From Sindora glabra (lineage: Eukaryota; Streptophyta; Magnoliopsida; Fabales; Fabaceae): a stretch of DNA of 64,000 nt. The translations under genes were made by a program, and so were the position numbers. This document shows, in pieces, positions 50,056 to 62,129 of this stretch. The stretch spans positions 68,235,989 to 68,299,988 of the forward strand of contig CM035228.1 in the NCBI GenBank assembly GCA_020226215.1, in the 5' to 3' direction. The first letter of the stretch is position 1, and every line of letters begins with the position of its first letter. A model generated the notes under the pieces. The model was not told the DNA's origin, made no database searches, and saw nothing but the letters and a program-made list of their open reading frames with translations.

Positions 50056-51679
50056 AGTTTTTACAAAATTCTTTGACAAAAACACTTTTCATGCATGAGG
50101 AAATCCCTCCTCACCCATCTCTAAGGCTAAATTACTTAAACACTTCACTGTATTTAGTAATCATAACATTACACAAGCTAGATCCAAGAAGAAATCAAGT
50201 CAAAAAAAAATTCAATCACAATATTTTTTTTCAAGATTCAAGAAAGTAGAAGGAACCTAACACTAGCCCATTTCAAATCATTCAAAACATTTAATATTTA
50301 GCTAGAATATTTACTCACCTTCATGGACAAGACAATAGGAAGATAAGATGCTAATTTACTTGCTTTTAATCATTCAAAATCAATAATTTAAAATTAGGGC
50401 ATCAAAATCTCCTTTTTTAAGCCAAAACTCTTAATCATCCTAAATCCAAAGAGAAAAATGGAAAGGAAAGCTTACAAAGCTTGGAGCTTTGAATGATTTA
50501 CCTTGTTCGGAATTCAAAATATAAGAAATTGCTATGGATTGTTGCTTCTTTGCTTGCCAAGAGAAGATAAGGATTTGAGTGTTTTTAGTGAGAAATGAAG
50601 GTTGGTGGCTAAAAATAAGGAATAAAAAGGGAAATAAGACCAAGGGCAAATATGAAAAAGTGTTCAAAGTCCTCTCTATACTCACACACTTAACTCTAAT
50701 TATACTTGGCCTTTAAACATGTCAATTTATTCTTTTCTTAATTATTTTACATTAAAAAATTTATTTCAGTCAGATTCATTAAAAAAATTAATTATATTCT
50801 CCATAAAACATTTTAAATTTTTAAGGGGCATAATACCTAACTAATTTTGTAAAACAAATGAAAACTTAACCTTAAACCTATTCTATTTTATGAATATGTT
50901 AAAAATAAGTTAGATCAATAGGACATATAACCTCTATTGGAAAAGATACTTCTTGTTAAGTGGCTTACTTCCACTCCTACTTAGGATAAATGTCTAGAAC
51001 CTTTGAACTGAGTCAAAAAAATTTCTCATTTTTATATGAGATTATGATTTTTTAATAAAAAAGTTACAAAAACAAAATGGGTTTTTTCTGCATAAAAATT
51101 TCTATTGATATGATATTTTCCAATACATACTAAAACATGACCCTATAGTATATTAATAAAGGAGAAATATAAAATATTCCTTTTGACTCTAAAGTGACTG
51201 AATTTTATTACCTCTAATTTAAAAACTTAAAAATTATCTCTTTAAATTTCACATAACTTGAAATTAACATCTATTATTCATTAAATTAATTATTTTATCA
51301 AGTTATATAATTTTTTATTAACTTTTTAAACAAAAATCATTATATTATAGTATAATGATTTATTTTATCATTTTTTCACATATAATTTTATAATTCACTT
51401 TTATTATATAATTAAAACAATATACATCCAATTTAATTCTTCTTAATTATATAGCATAAGAATTATTTGCAAAAAAATAATAAGATAAACTAACATATTA
51501 TAATATTGTAATTCTTATTTTAAAAAATATATAATTTAATAAAATAATAAATTAATTTGATGATAAGTGCTAATTTCAAGTTTTATATAGTTTAAATAAG
51601 TAATTTCTATATTTCCAAAATTAAAAGAATAAAAACCCAATATCCCCAAATTGAAGGAGGCATTTTATATTTTTTTCCT

Positions 51680-52103
51680 AACAATTAAAAATACAACACA
51701 GCCGAAAGATTTAACATAGGTTTTCAAGCTGGCATTATAAAGAGAATAATAGAAATAGAAGTCTGTGATCATAACTAGTTATCAGCTTAATGGTCAAACC
51801 TGCCAGCAAAATGTTTTTATGGTATGCAAAACATACCAGAAAATTTAAAAGGATTGGGAATTTAGCCCTGGTTCAAATTACATTGGCAAGAAAAATGAGT
51901 CATTCTGCACAAACTAGGCAGACTACTCATCCGCATGGACTGGTTTGCATAATCAGAGAGAAATGCTGTGTTGTACAAACCATGAAAACTAGATAGAAGT
52001 CGGTATATATATGCATAAGAGCAATTTCCAGATTCCCATATTAGTCAATTGCGATTCACCTTAAATGCTGATGTGGCATGTATAGGGCCTGGTGCCAAGT
52101 AAA

Positions 52104-52105
<2 letters not shown>
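51680..52105. repeat. Truncated paralogous HSP70 3' flank before copy 3
   Basis: Orthologous to 29150-29545 (AACAATTAAAAATACA, CCTGCCAGCAAAATG, GATTGGGAATTTAGCCCTGG, TGATGTGGCATGTATAGGGCC). No HSP70 body follows. The open frame at 51790-51996 lies in it and is not a gene. Confidence 0.7.
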
Positions 52106-52139
<34 letters not shown>

Positions 52140-52150
52140 AATAAATAAAA
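52105..52150. repeat. (AAT)n / (AAAT)n microsatellite
   Basis: AAT trinucleotides pass into AAAT tetranucleotides just downstream of the truncated flank. A shorter version is at 29546-29570. Confidence 0.9.
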
Positions 52151-52990
52151 ATAAGTAGTCTCGGATATAATGGGACAGAGAAAAAATTATTCTTTCGAGC
52201 AAAGTGTTCATTTTATGACTTTACAGTAAATAAAAGGTGGATACGTTGGTAATACCAATGTTTCCTTTAATGTTATCCATAACAATATATCAAGATCCTT
52301 GACTTTTGTAAACTCCACCATTATAGTAATAGAGCTCATAAAAATCAAAAGCTTCGATACATTGGTATGAATAGTATGTGCTACCGAATTTTTGGCCTAA
52401 ATATAACATTACAGTTACTAATACTTTATAATGTCAAATTGACAATTATGGAACATCCTTAAATTATTGGTTTGTGGCACTTGCAGCACAGGTACTTTAA
52501 CAAGCCATCTAAATAAAAACTATTTTAAATATATGGCAATTAAAAATATATCATAAACCCTTCATAAAAGATTATCAGGAGGTTTTCGAACTGGAAAATA
52601 AAAAGTACTCATAGAAGTTTGTAATCATAACCGTATATGAGTTTAATAGTATAGCCTGCCGGAAAATACGCTTACAAGGCATGCAAAATTATACCAGAAA
52701 ATTTAAAGGGATTAGGATTGCTCCAATTCAAATTATTTGGCTTGGAAAATTCAAGTTCTTAAGAGTTAAAGAGTATACAGATGTTGGTGCATGTACATAA
52801 GAGGAATTTCCAGACTTCCATGTAAGTGGATTGCAATTCATCTTAATTACAGACGTGGCATATATAGGGTCAAGTGCCAAGCCAAGAAAAGGGGCAAATA
52901 AAGGGAAGAGAACTAATCCTAGTCATAGAAAACTCTTCCCAGTTCACACAAGGTAGAAAACAACCACCCAAAAAATATCACCTGAAGCTG

Positions 52991-55900
52991 CTAAACTTTA
53001 TCGGACCCCAAGGACAAATTTGCCAATTTTAGTAACATGGCATATTTTTCACTGTTAAAAGTGTCAGTTGAACCTTCACACATGTTGATTATAATTGGAT
53101 TGCAGACGCTTCCAAGCTTTATCAAATTGAACCGAAACTCACCTACCTGTACATGCTGGTTGTTGTCAAGCCATTGTGTAGCTTTTCCAATGGCATCCTC
53201 CATCTTCTTTTTGTCAGCTGAGGATAGCATAAAACTGATCTCCTCATCTTTAATAGCATTGCTCAGCTCATAAGCATAATTCTCCAAAGCATTCTTTGCT
53301 TCAACCTTCTTCTTGTAGTCATCATCCTCAGTCTTTAATTTCTCTGCCTCTTCAATCATCCTCTTGATTTGTTCCACTGAAAGTCTTCGCTTGTCGCTGG
53401 TTATGGTGAGCTGGCTCTTCAATCCTGTCGTTCCTTCCTTAGCAGTGACGTTTAAGATACCATTGGCATCAATATCAAAACAAACATCAAATCCAATAAC
53501 ACCTGCGGGACGCGGAGGAAATCCTGAAATCCTAATTTTATCCAGAAAGTGGTTATCACTGGCTCTAGTACTCTCGCCTTGATAAATATCCCACAAGACC
53601 GAAGTTTGGTTATCATGCAATGTACAATAATCTTGCTCCATAGTTGTAGGAATTGTCGTATTCCTGGGAATTATTACACTCATGACATCACCTTTAGATC
53701 CTACATTTGTAGATACACCAAGGGACAAAGGAGTAACATCCAGTAGCGATAAGTTTAGAATATTGTCATTGCCTTGACCACTCAGCATAGCAGCTTGAAC
53801 AGCAGCACCATAAGCAACAGCCTCATCGGGATGGATACTCTTGGACAGCTCCTTTCCATTGAAGAATTCTTGTAAAAGCTGCTGCACTTTGGGAATCCTA
53901 GTAGAGCCACCAACAAGAACAACGTCATGGACATTAGTCTTGTCCATATTAGCATCACTGAGGCAGCTCTTCACAGTTTTCAGACACTTGGTAAAGAACT
54001 CCATATTGAGTCCTTCAAACTTAGCACGAGTAATTGTGGCATAGAAGTCAGTTCCTTCATACAAACACTCTATCTCAATGGCAGTTTCAGTAGTGGATGA
54101 AAGAGTCCTCTTTGCCCTCTCACAAGCAGTTTTCAATCTCCTAAGGGCTCTTGGATTTCCACCAATATCTATCTTCTTCTTCCTCTTGAACTCCCGTACA
54201 AAATGGTTCACCATTCTGTTATCAAAGTCCTCTCCTCCAAGGTGAGTATCTCCAGCAATTGCCTTAACTTCAAATGTTGCCTCCTCAATGGTGAGGATCG
54301 AAACATCAAAAGTACCACCACCAAGATCAAAGATCAAAACATTTTTCTTACCAGCACTTGTACCTTTCTGGTCAAGCCCATATGCAATAGCAGCAGCAGT
54401 AGGCTCATTGATGATCCTCATAACATTTAGTCCAGCAATGACACCAGCATCTTTGGTGGCTTGGCGCTGAGAATCATTAAAGTAAGCAGGCACGGTGACA
54501 ACTGCGTCCTTCACCGTTGAGCCAAGGAAAGCCTCTGCAGTCTCACGCATCTTTATGAGCACCATAGAGGAGATTTCTTCTGCAGCAAATTGCTTTTCCT
54601 CACCCTTGAAATTAACAACAATCATGGGTTTGTCACCAACACCAGCAGCAACTTTAAATGGCCATAGCTTTATATCATTCTGAACTATGGGGTCACTAAA
54701 TATCCTGCCAATTAGCCTTTTCGCATCTACAAAATGAGAACGATTGCTTGTTACTTATGTCTCTTTGCCCAAAAATAGCTATGTCGGTTAATTCTATTAC
54801 ATTAAGTGAAAAAAACAATTGTAATGTGCAATTTCGCTTATCAACTAAGAACAGTCCATTAAGTCATGAGCCAATTCAATTTCATTAGATGAACAGAAAG
54901 TAAAACTATTTAACTCAGTGAAGGAGCCAAAAACCAACTTCACTAAACCTATTTCAAGTGTAGACAAAAGAAACTCTTAGGTAGTCAATGCCTGTTTCAA
55001 GTGTTGACAAGTACTTATTGGTAGTTACAATTTTGTTGCTAATTACTGAATGTGATCAATAAATAAATCAATCAAACAGAGAGAAATCTATTTCATTAAA
55101 CTCATAAAAGCTAATACCATTTTAATAAACTATAAACAGTAAATTCTAGTTTACATGCTAAGAAGGGGGAAAAAAATCCTATTTTATTAAGGTACCAAAA
55201 GTCTATCTTATTCTACTAAGGGAGTGTTTAATACAGGGGTAAATAGGATGAAATTTCCAAGGTCTAAAGTTTACTTAGTGTTATAGGTGTTTGAAATGCA
55301 GGTAAGGAAAAACCATAAATTTTTCTTGCAGTAAATATTATATGTAAAATTTAGCTCCGGTAAGCATCAATTTTTCTCCTTTTTCTGCTCAGATCAGCCC
55401 AAAGTCAAAGATAAGAAGCATATTCAGATCTCTTCCTTTTCATACTAATCACATCTCTCCTTCTTTGGTTTGCCATCAATCTTTGAAAGTCTTAACTGCA
55501 TAGCCCGTTCACCTAAATCTGAAGCAGCTTGTTGAAATATCTCTCCCTTCTTTGAGAGAAAAGTTCTGATTTTACTGCAGAGGACAGAGTGTTTGGTATG
55601 CGGGAAAATGAGAAAATTGAGTCAGAGGTGCTTGTAATTTTTTTCCCGAGAAAATTTGATCACTGCCTAATTTAAAGATAAGTATCTTCTTAATATATTG
55701 ATCATACCACTAATTTACTTGGAAGTCTTCTACGAACTATTATGCCAAAGACATTCAAACTTGTAAGGGGTGAAATATCTGTCCCCTAAAAGAAACTAAA
55801 CAATTCATCCAATAATAATTTATAGTAACAAAATTAATTAGTGAAAGCAAAAGGGTCACCAAAGATAGTGTTCGTTGGGTTGGCAGCAGCTTGATTCCTA

Positions 55901-56079
55901 GCAGCATCACCAAGCAGCCTCTGAATATCGGTAAAAGCAACATAAGATGGTGTCGTACGGTTGCCCTGATCGTTGAAGATGATCTCTACACGTTGGTGCT
56001 GCGGCTGCCATACTCCGACGCATGAGTATGTCGTGCCAAGATCAATGCCGATGGCCAATCGCTCACTCTTTTTCGCCAT
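52991..56079 (-). CDS. HSP70: HSP70-like gene copy 3, intact two-exon gene (predicted 651 aa, no EEVD)
   Basis: Exon 1 is 55860-56079 (ATG at 56079), the intron 54727-55859 (GT donor, AG acceptor, phase 1) and exon 2 52991-54726. The joined frame is 651 codons without interruption. The ATP-binding domain shows IDLGTTYS (residues 12-19), IFDLGGGTFDVSIL (about 205-218) and VVLVGGSTRIPKVQQ (about 342-356). The interdomain linker reads NLSLLDV against the usual DLLLLDV. The substrate-binding domain (about 405-515) is strongly diverged from copies 1 and 2, whereas the lid is nearly identical to theirs. Length is normal for cytosolic HSC70, but the Gly-rich tail and EEVD are replaced by a tail ending SLGSDKV. 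TPR co-chaperones that dock on EEVD would not be expected to bind. Inferred role: cytosolic/nuclear ATP-dependent chaperone or a specialised relative. Confidence 0.9.
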
Positions 56080-56505
56080 TGATTTCTAGGAACCAAGCTC
56101 TGGTAGAAAGCAAAGCTTCACGTTGTACAAGCGGGTTTGTCCTTTAAATGATAAAGCACACCATCAAAATGCAATTGATTACTAAAAGTACTTAATTAAT
56201 TATTCTTTAAAAAAATTTATTATTATTAAAAAAATTTATTATTAACTAAAAATTATAATTATTATATACTATAACCAATCAATCAACTAATAATTAATTA
56301 AATATGTTTACAAAATAGTTTCCTTTTCCACTTTCCCACCCAAGGATTCCACTGGCTGGAAAAAAAAAAAAAATTTAAAAAGGGAAACGTCGTTCTTAAG
56401 TTATCTGAAGTCTATCCCTGCTTTCCAGAATGGCACCCTCTTGACTTGACTTCCTCTTTTGCGCGCGTTGAAGTCACTTCATGGCCTTGGGCTTGCCGTG
56501 CCAGT
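56080..56505. promoter_or_regulatory. 5' flank of HSP70 copy 3 with an AT-rich insertion
   Basis: The first ~70 bp upstream of the ATG matches copies 1 and 2. About 56150-56325 is then AT-rich sequence (ATTATTATTAAAAAAATTTATTATT, CAATCAATCAACTAATAATT) replacing the short AAGAAAGTGTTTGAC...CAGTCTTTC segment of the other copies. Homology resumes at ACTTTCCCACCCAAGGATTCC. No clear TATA box or heat-shock element could be assigned. Confidence 0.5.
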
Positions 56506-56509
56506 TATC

Positions 56510-59500
56510 TAAAGAAATCGCATGGGGCAATTTTTTGCAATTTAATTACCGCTAAAGGCGGCAAATAGATGAGATGGGTAGATTTAAATTGTGTTATTAA
56601 TGGATAATTCATTATTGACTTATTTATTAATTTATAATTTAATTAGAATTTTATATGAATGGTAAATGAATTTTTAATTTATATATAAAGAATTAAATTT
56701 GATCTATTTATTTAATAATTATTATTATTATCCTATATTATTTTTCTTTTATAATGTCTATTATTATTATTTTTTACTATCAATATTAGAAAATAATTTT
56801 CATTACTAAAATTTTGAATTATGTTTTTAGACCTAATTTAAAATTTGTATATGTTTTTTCACTTATGGACACAAGTAATTTTTTTATTTTGTTTTAAAGA
56901 AAAGTGGATATATATTAGGTTAAGTTAAATTTGGTATAAAATACATTAGATTCACATAAAAATTATTTAATCTAATATAACTTATAAGACTATTATAACC
57001 TATATAAGCCTAATATGTCTATAATTTTTTAAGGTTTAACACAATGTATTAACTTATTTAGGCTTACAAATTATATAGATTTCATATGCTAATAAATTAA
57101 GTTTTAATTAATATGACTTTTTAACACAACCCTCCCTACGGTGTGATCAGCATGGACTCTAACTTACTAGCTTCCACTACCTTATCCTACTTACAAATAA
57201 CACTTATCATCAATTCACAATATTAATTAAGTACTAATATTCATAATTTCAAAATATTGAGAATAAACACATCTACTTTCAAGTAAAAATAGGAGTTAAG
57301 CCTATCTATAATGCTATTATTTTCCAAAATAAGCTAACCTAATTAACACCCTTGTAGCATGATCTAAATTATTTATATTATCTACCTACTAATGCATCTT
57401 TTATAATCTCTATTGTTGTCTATGGCCATGCCAAGAGAATCTTGGAAGGATTATCATCACACAATGCTAGCAGAGACGTATCCATCTAAGAATTTGTAAA
57501 CAAAATGGTAAATGAGTAATTGAAGGGTCTAGTGAGTAAATATCATGAAATAATAAGTCATAAACAATTAAAATCTTATCGATTAGATTTACCCTCCCTT
57601 ACTCATGACTATTATCTTATACATTTTCACAACCAAATCATTGGTAAACATAATAATAATACAAGTTCACAACTTACCAGATTCAAGAATAGCAATACAA
57701 CGTCATCTCAAAATCACATAAAATGAAAGTAAATAAATCTTTTTATAACTCTCAACTATCCTTATTTCTTACAAGTTCATCCTTACCTCTCTAAGTTATC
57801 CTTATCTCTTACAAGCATATACTAGATCTAACATTTAAATCATGAATATCATCAATTCACTCTTATCTCCATTCCCATATTTAACAATATAATTCAACTC
57901 AAGTTTCAAAATAAATTAATTCATAATACATATTGTATATCATGGCACCATCATACCTCTTTGAATGACTTCACACTTATTCGACATCATCTAATGTGTA
58001 ATAACTTATGTATCATCATAGAATAAAATACATATACATATTTTAACACATTTATGATTATCATTATCTAAAATACATAGGCCATGATTAATTATATAAT
58101 CAATTATGTAACTCTATAGAGTAACTATATAGAAATATAATTAATTATATAGTTGATTATGATTATTATTGTCTAAAATACATAGGCCATAATCAATTAT
58201 ATAGTTCTAGAGAGTAATTCTGTGAAAGTATAATTAATTATGTAATCTATTATAAAGGTCCAAAGGATAAGTGCTTTGGGCATAAAATCAATTATGTCAT
58301 TCCAAAAAGTAGAGCTCTCATGCACAATCAACTATAACCTTTCAAAAATAGTATAATCAATATGTTTATCCAAAAATGAATTCTAAGGATATCATTAATT
58401 ATCACATAGTTTTTGTAAAATTCTTCAACAAATACACATTTTGACATCCTTATGATGATCATTGTCTAAAATACATAGACCATAATTAATGATGTAATCG
58501 ATTATATAATTTTACAGAGCAATTATGAGGACGTAATTGATTACATAATCAATTATAAATGTCTAGAGGGCAAGGCTTTTAGGCATGTAATTGATTATAT
58601 CATTTCAAAAAATAAGGCTTTCATGCATAATTAATTATAGCCCTTCAAAGAGAGCATAATCGATATGTCTATCCAAAAGCGAGTTTCAAGGACATAATTA
58701 ATTATCACATAATTTCTGTAGAATTCTTCCATAAAAACACTTTTCATACATTAAGAAATCCCTTTTAACTTGTCTTTAAGGTTAAATTACTTAAACACTC
58801 CACCATATTCGGTAATCATAATGTTATACAAGCTAGACCTAAGAAGAAATCAAATAAAAAACATTCAACCACAATTTTTCATTCCAATACTCAAGAAAGC
58901 TAAAGAACCATTACATTAACTTATTTCAAATTATTCAAAATATTCAAGATTTAGTTAGAATGCCTATTTATCTTCTATTAAGGGTAGTAATTTTTTAAAT
59001 AACATGATAATTTGATACAGAGACAAAAACTTTTCATAGATTCTAGTCGAATTTGTACAAATTCAAGTTATAAATGAGTTGACTTATTTAACATGAATGA
59101 TAAGTAGGTTGGACTAAAATTATAAATAAGTTGATAGACCAACTAATTTAATAATTTATATTAAAAATTTATAAATATTATTTGAGGAATACTTAATAAT
59201 TAATAAAAATATAAAATTTATATTTTGATAAAATGATAATAAAAGTTTAAAAAATATTTTATCAATAATTAAAAATATTTTTAATAAATAATAATTAATT
59301 AGATTTAATAAATAATTTTGTAATATAAATTTTCTTAATTGAAATTAATAAATGGGTTAAATATATTGACATGTCTTAATTTAATAAATGGGTTAATTTA
59401 ACATAACATAATTATTATTCAGATTAGATTTATTCAAGTTGATAATAATTTTTAACACTATACGAACATGATATATGAATAGAATTGCTACCCTTAATAT

Positions 59501-59870
59501 CTATCCACCATCCTAGAATAATCATGCTTTAGGGAGCCGAATTGAAAAGTAAAAGTAAGAGACTTTAATGCCATTAGACTTGCAGTCAAATCTATAGATA
59601 AATACATTCAGGTAAATATTTCTAGCTAGTTTTAAATTTTGAAATGATATAACAATTTAAAAATTATTAAATTGAGAGTATCTAATTATATCTATTAAAA
59701 GTGGATAATGATTAGATAATTTCAATCTAAAATTTTAAAACTTACCACATCATCTCAATTTTAAAACTTCAAGAGTATCCTAGTAAATATTTGCTTTTGG
59801 AGATTAATTACTTAGTTATTTTGCACTGATTAGGCAAATTAATGCCTTACCTCTTAGATTGATTAATATA
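56510..59870. other. Distal flank of unit C and following AT-rich DNA, no gene
   Basis: Up to about 58980 this is the diverged counterpart of 25.6-27.8 kb (A) and 48.2-50.3 kb (B). From 58980 to 59870 it is unrelated AT-rich DNA. The ORF at 57520-57726 is not conserved in the other units. Confidence 0.55.
58075..58710. repeat. Expanded cluster of ATAATCAATTAT motifs (unit C)
   Basis: Counterpart of the A and B clusters but about twice as long. The segment TTATGATTATCATTATCTAAAATACATAGGCCAT...ATTATATAAT recurs near 58050, 58160 and 58450, so the cluster was extended by local duplication. Confidence 0.75.
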
Positions 59871-59871
59871 A

Positions 59872-59976
59872 GAGTAAACTCCATGTAAAATATAATTTGT
59901 ATTGATATCAATCCTCATAAATATTTTTTATTAATTATGTTTCTCCCTCGTTTAAATTTGTCTAATTTCACTTATA

Positions 59977-60035
<59 letters not shown>

Positions 60036-60273
60036 CAATTTTGTTCATCATTTATACATATTTACTCTTCTACTAATGTGTGTGTCAAATTAATGATGAG
60101 GGATGGAATTCTCCAAATTTAAATAAATAAGGAGATCAAAATTGAGAAAAAATATTTATAAGAATAATATTGGATAAATTAAATAAATGATAGATAAAAT
60201 TAATAAAAAAAGTTTTAAAAGAATAAAATTAATAGAAATTACATCTTGCATAGACGAAAATGGATAATTACTC
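59872..60273. mobile_element. MITE with GAGTAAA termini, second member, containing (TA)n
   Basis: The left GAGTAAACTCCATGTAAAA and the reverse complement of the right end (GAGTAATTATCCATTTTCG) are imperfect inverted repeats that begin like the MITE at 34532-34791. TTAATATAA (59863-59871) and TTATTATGA (60274-60282) flank it, a 9-bp duplication with two mismatches. A (TA)n run occupies 59981-60032. Confidence 0.55.
59981..60032. repeat. (TA)n microsatellite
   Basis: About 26 AT dinucleotides inside the MITE. Confidence 0.95.
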
Positions 60274-60589
60274 TTATTATGATGAGCAAATCATTAAATT
60301 ACTATTGAAAAGATTTGTGAACATCAAATTAGAATATGAATATTTTTTACATTAATCTAATATTGGTTTAAAATTTTTCACTTCAAATTAATATTGAAAT
60401 ATTCATTTTTACATCAACTTAGTGTTGAAAAACCTAGTAAACATCATATTAGTATTAAAATTTTTTACATGTATATTAAATTAATATAAAAAAATATCTT
60501 TCACCACTAATTTTGACATCCACCAAAGGTACTAATTTAATATTCAAGTGGTAATTTGATAGTTTCCTTTGGCATAAATTAGGGGAGAA

Positions 60590-60723
60590 ATGTTGTGATG
60601 TGGAAATTGGGAAAAGATATTGCGTAACAATTAAGTTCTTCATTTAAAGTAAATAGATATTGGTGTGCATATATGATAGGAATTTCCAGACTCTAATGTA
60701 GGGGTTAACTAACATGGCATATA
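60590..60723. repeat. Fragment of a fourth HSP70 3' flank
   Basis: AAGTTCTTCATTTAAAGTAAATAGATATTGGTG, GGAATTTCCAGACTC and ACATGGCATATAGGG match the flank beside the HSP70 genes (about 13340-13440, 30775-30885, 52750-52870). The match is cut off where the Harbinger-like terminus begins at 60724. A fourth gene may lie beyond the right edge. Confidence 0.65.
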
Positions 60724-61400
60724 GGGCATGTTTGGTTCGCGACTTCTTTCATTTCTGGGAATATAAACATTCCGGGGATTGTGCATTTCCATCATGTGAA
60801 TCCTCGGAATGATGACTTCCTATGTTTGGTTAAATGTAGATATTCTTGGGAATATCTTATTAGATTCCTAAACAAGTTATATTCCTATATTTAGTTCATA
60901 TTTTACGTTCCCGAGATTTTTTTACCAATTTAATATAATGCCCCTAATCTAAAACGACACATTAGAAGCACATCTCGGGAAGATGAAAAGGACAGAAACA
61001 GAAACAGTTGATTCACCTTCCTGCCTAGAGCATTCAACAGTCAAACAACTTGAAAATCGAACGAGAATACCTTATAAACCACTAAAAAATCAAACTCATT
61101 TGACATTGTTCTCTCAGAAGACAGCATCTCTAGCCTTCGACAACTCTCAACCAGTTATAAATAGTAACTTTCCCTAACTCGACACGTCAAAATAAGTCAC
61201 CAAACAGTAAACCCTATATCCTACTATGTTTTTCATATATGAATTTTCATGGCGTTGACTTAACAAGAAATGCTATTGCATTTGCGTGTTTATGTGTGTA
61301 TAGTGTATAATATCCATGTTTAAACAAAACCCTAGGAAGTTAGAAGATATTGAAATTGATCGAGACGTTACTGTCATTGGTCACAATGTAATCGTTTGTG

Positions 61401-61403
<3 letters not shown>

Positions 61404-61450
<47 letters not shown>
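61404..61450. repeat. (TA)n microsatellite
   Basis: About 23 uninterrupted AT dinucleotides. The small ORFs on both strands here encode only Ile-Tyr repeats and are artefacts. Confidence 0.96.
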
Positions 61451-61453
<3 letters not shown>

Positions 61454-62129
61454 AATAAGATTATGGATTGCGTGCGCATATATACCATATACATATATGT
61501 ATAGTATATATGTTGAAATAAAAGAGTAATGCATTTTTTGATGTTATTGTTTCTTGTACAAGACAGTAACACCTTCTTTTGTAATTGATCAAATTGCATT
61601 TTGTCCATTTACTGTGTTCCTAAGTTGTTGTTGCTCTTTCAGAACAAATAGAAACATATCAGCACAAGAAAACAATGTGTTACTGTTTGTTCTGAAAATA
61701 ATAACATGTTGTGATTTTATCAATTTTTTGTCGCAATGCTTGATTGTGATGTTACTATTTCCTTTGTAAACAATCATACCCTCAACATGATGCAAGTTTC
61801 ATTGTGAAGAAAATATCATTTTGTCTATTTATATTGTCTTTTCATTGGTGTTACTATTTCAACTTAAACAGATACATGTCCCTACAAAAAAATAACATGT
61901 TACTATTTATTCTCAAAACAGTACCATGTTGATTTTTATCGATTTTGATATTAATCTTACTTGATTTGTGAACTTATCCTCAGATTTATCAGTTTTGGTC
62001 TTAATCACCTTTGATTTGTAAATTTATTTAGACAAAAGGATAGCAAAACACCTAAGCAAACAAAGGAAACTAAAGAAGGAAGTACAAGATTCTAGTAATA
62101 TAGGTCCAATTTACTAGCATGCATAAGGC

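Larger units (their letters stand above)
29625..52190. repeat. Segmental duplication unit B (HSP70 copy 2, copia insertion, distal flank)
   Basis: Second unit, collinear with A. Private changes are a ~0.63 kb insertion at about 29830-30457, a GAGTAAA-type MITE at 34532-34791, the copia element at 35002-43234, and local tandem duplications at 44130-44660. It lacks A's Mutator-like and hAT insertions. Confidence 0.8.
43240..52190. other. Distal flank of unit B, AT-rich, no gene
   Basis: Collinear with 17.3-29.6 kb of unit A minus A's private insertions. No ORF is conserved between the units. Regions of note are the local duplications at 44130-44660, a (TTA)n run, the palindromic-motif cluster at 49795-50055, and the truncated HSP70 3' flank at 51680-52105. 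Confidence 0.6.
52195..58980. repeat. Segmental duplication unit C (HSP70 copy 3), internally deleted
   Basis: Collinear with A and B from the left border through the HSP70 promoter. It then jumps at about 56505 to sequence equivalent to 25600 (A) and 48215 (B), missing the intervening flank. It ends near 58980, where the match to 27780 and 50320 stops. Confidence 0.8.

Noticed and set aside
49374..50685. 65- and 81-aa ORFs in the unit B flank
   Set aside because: Not conserved in the collinear sequence of unit A or C.
52991..56079. Organellar or ER HSP70 (BiP, mtHSP70)
   Set aside because: There is no signal or transit peptide before GIDLGTTYS, no HDEL, and the intron is at the cytosolic HSC70 position.
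61316..61608. Ile-Tyr-rich ORFs on both strands
   Set aside because: Products of the (TA)n run.
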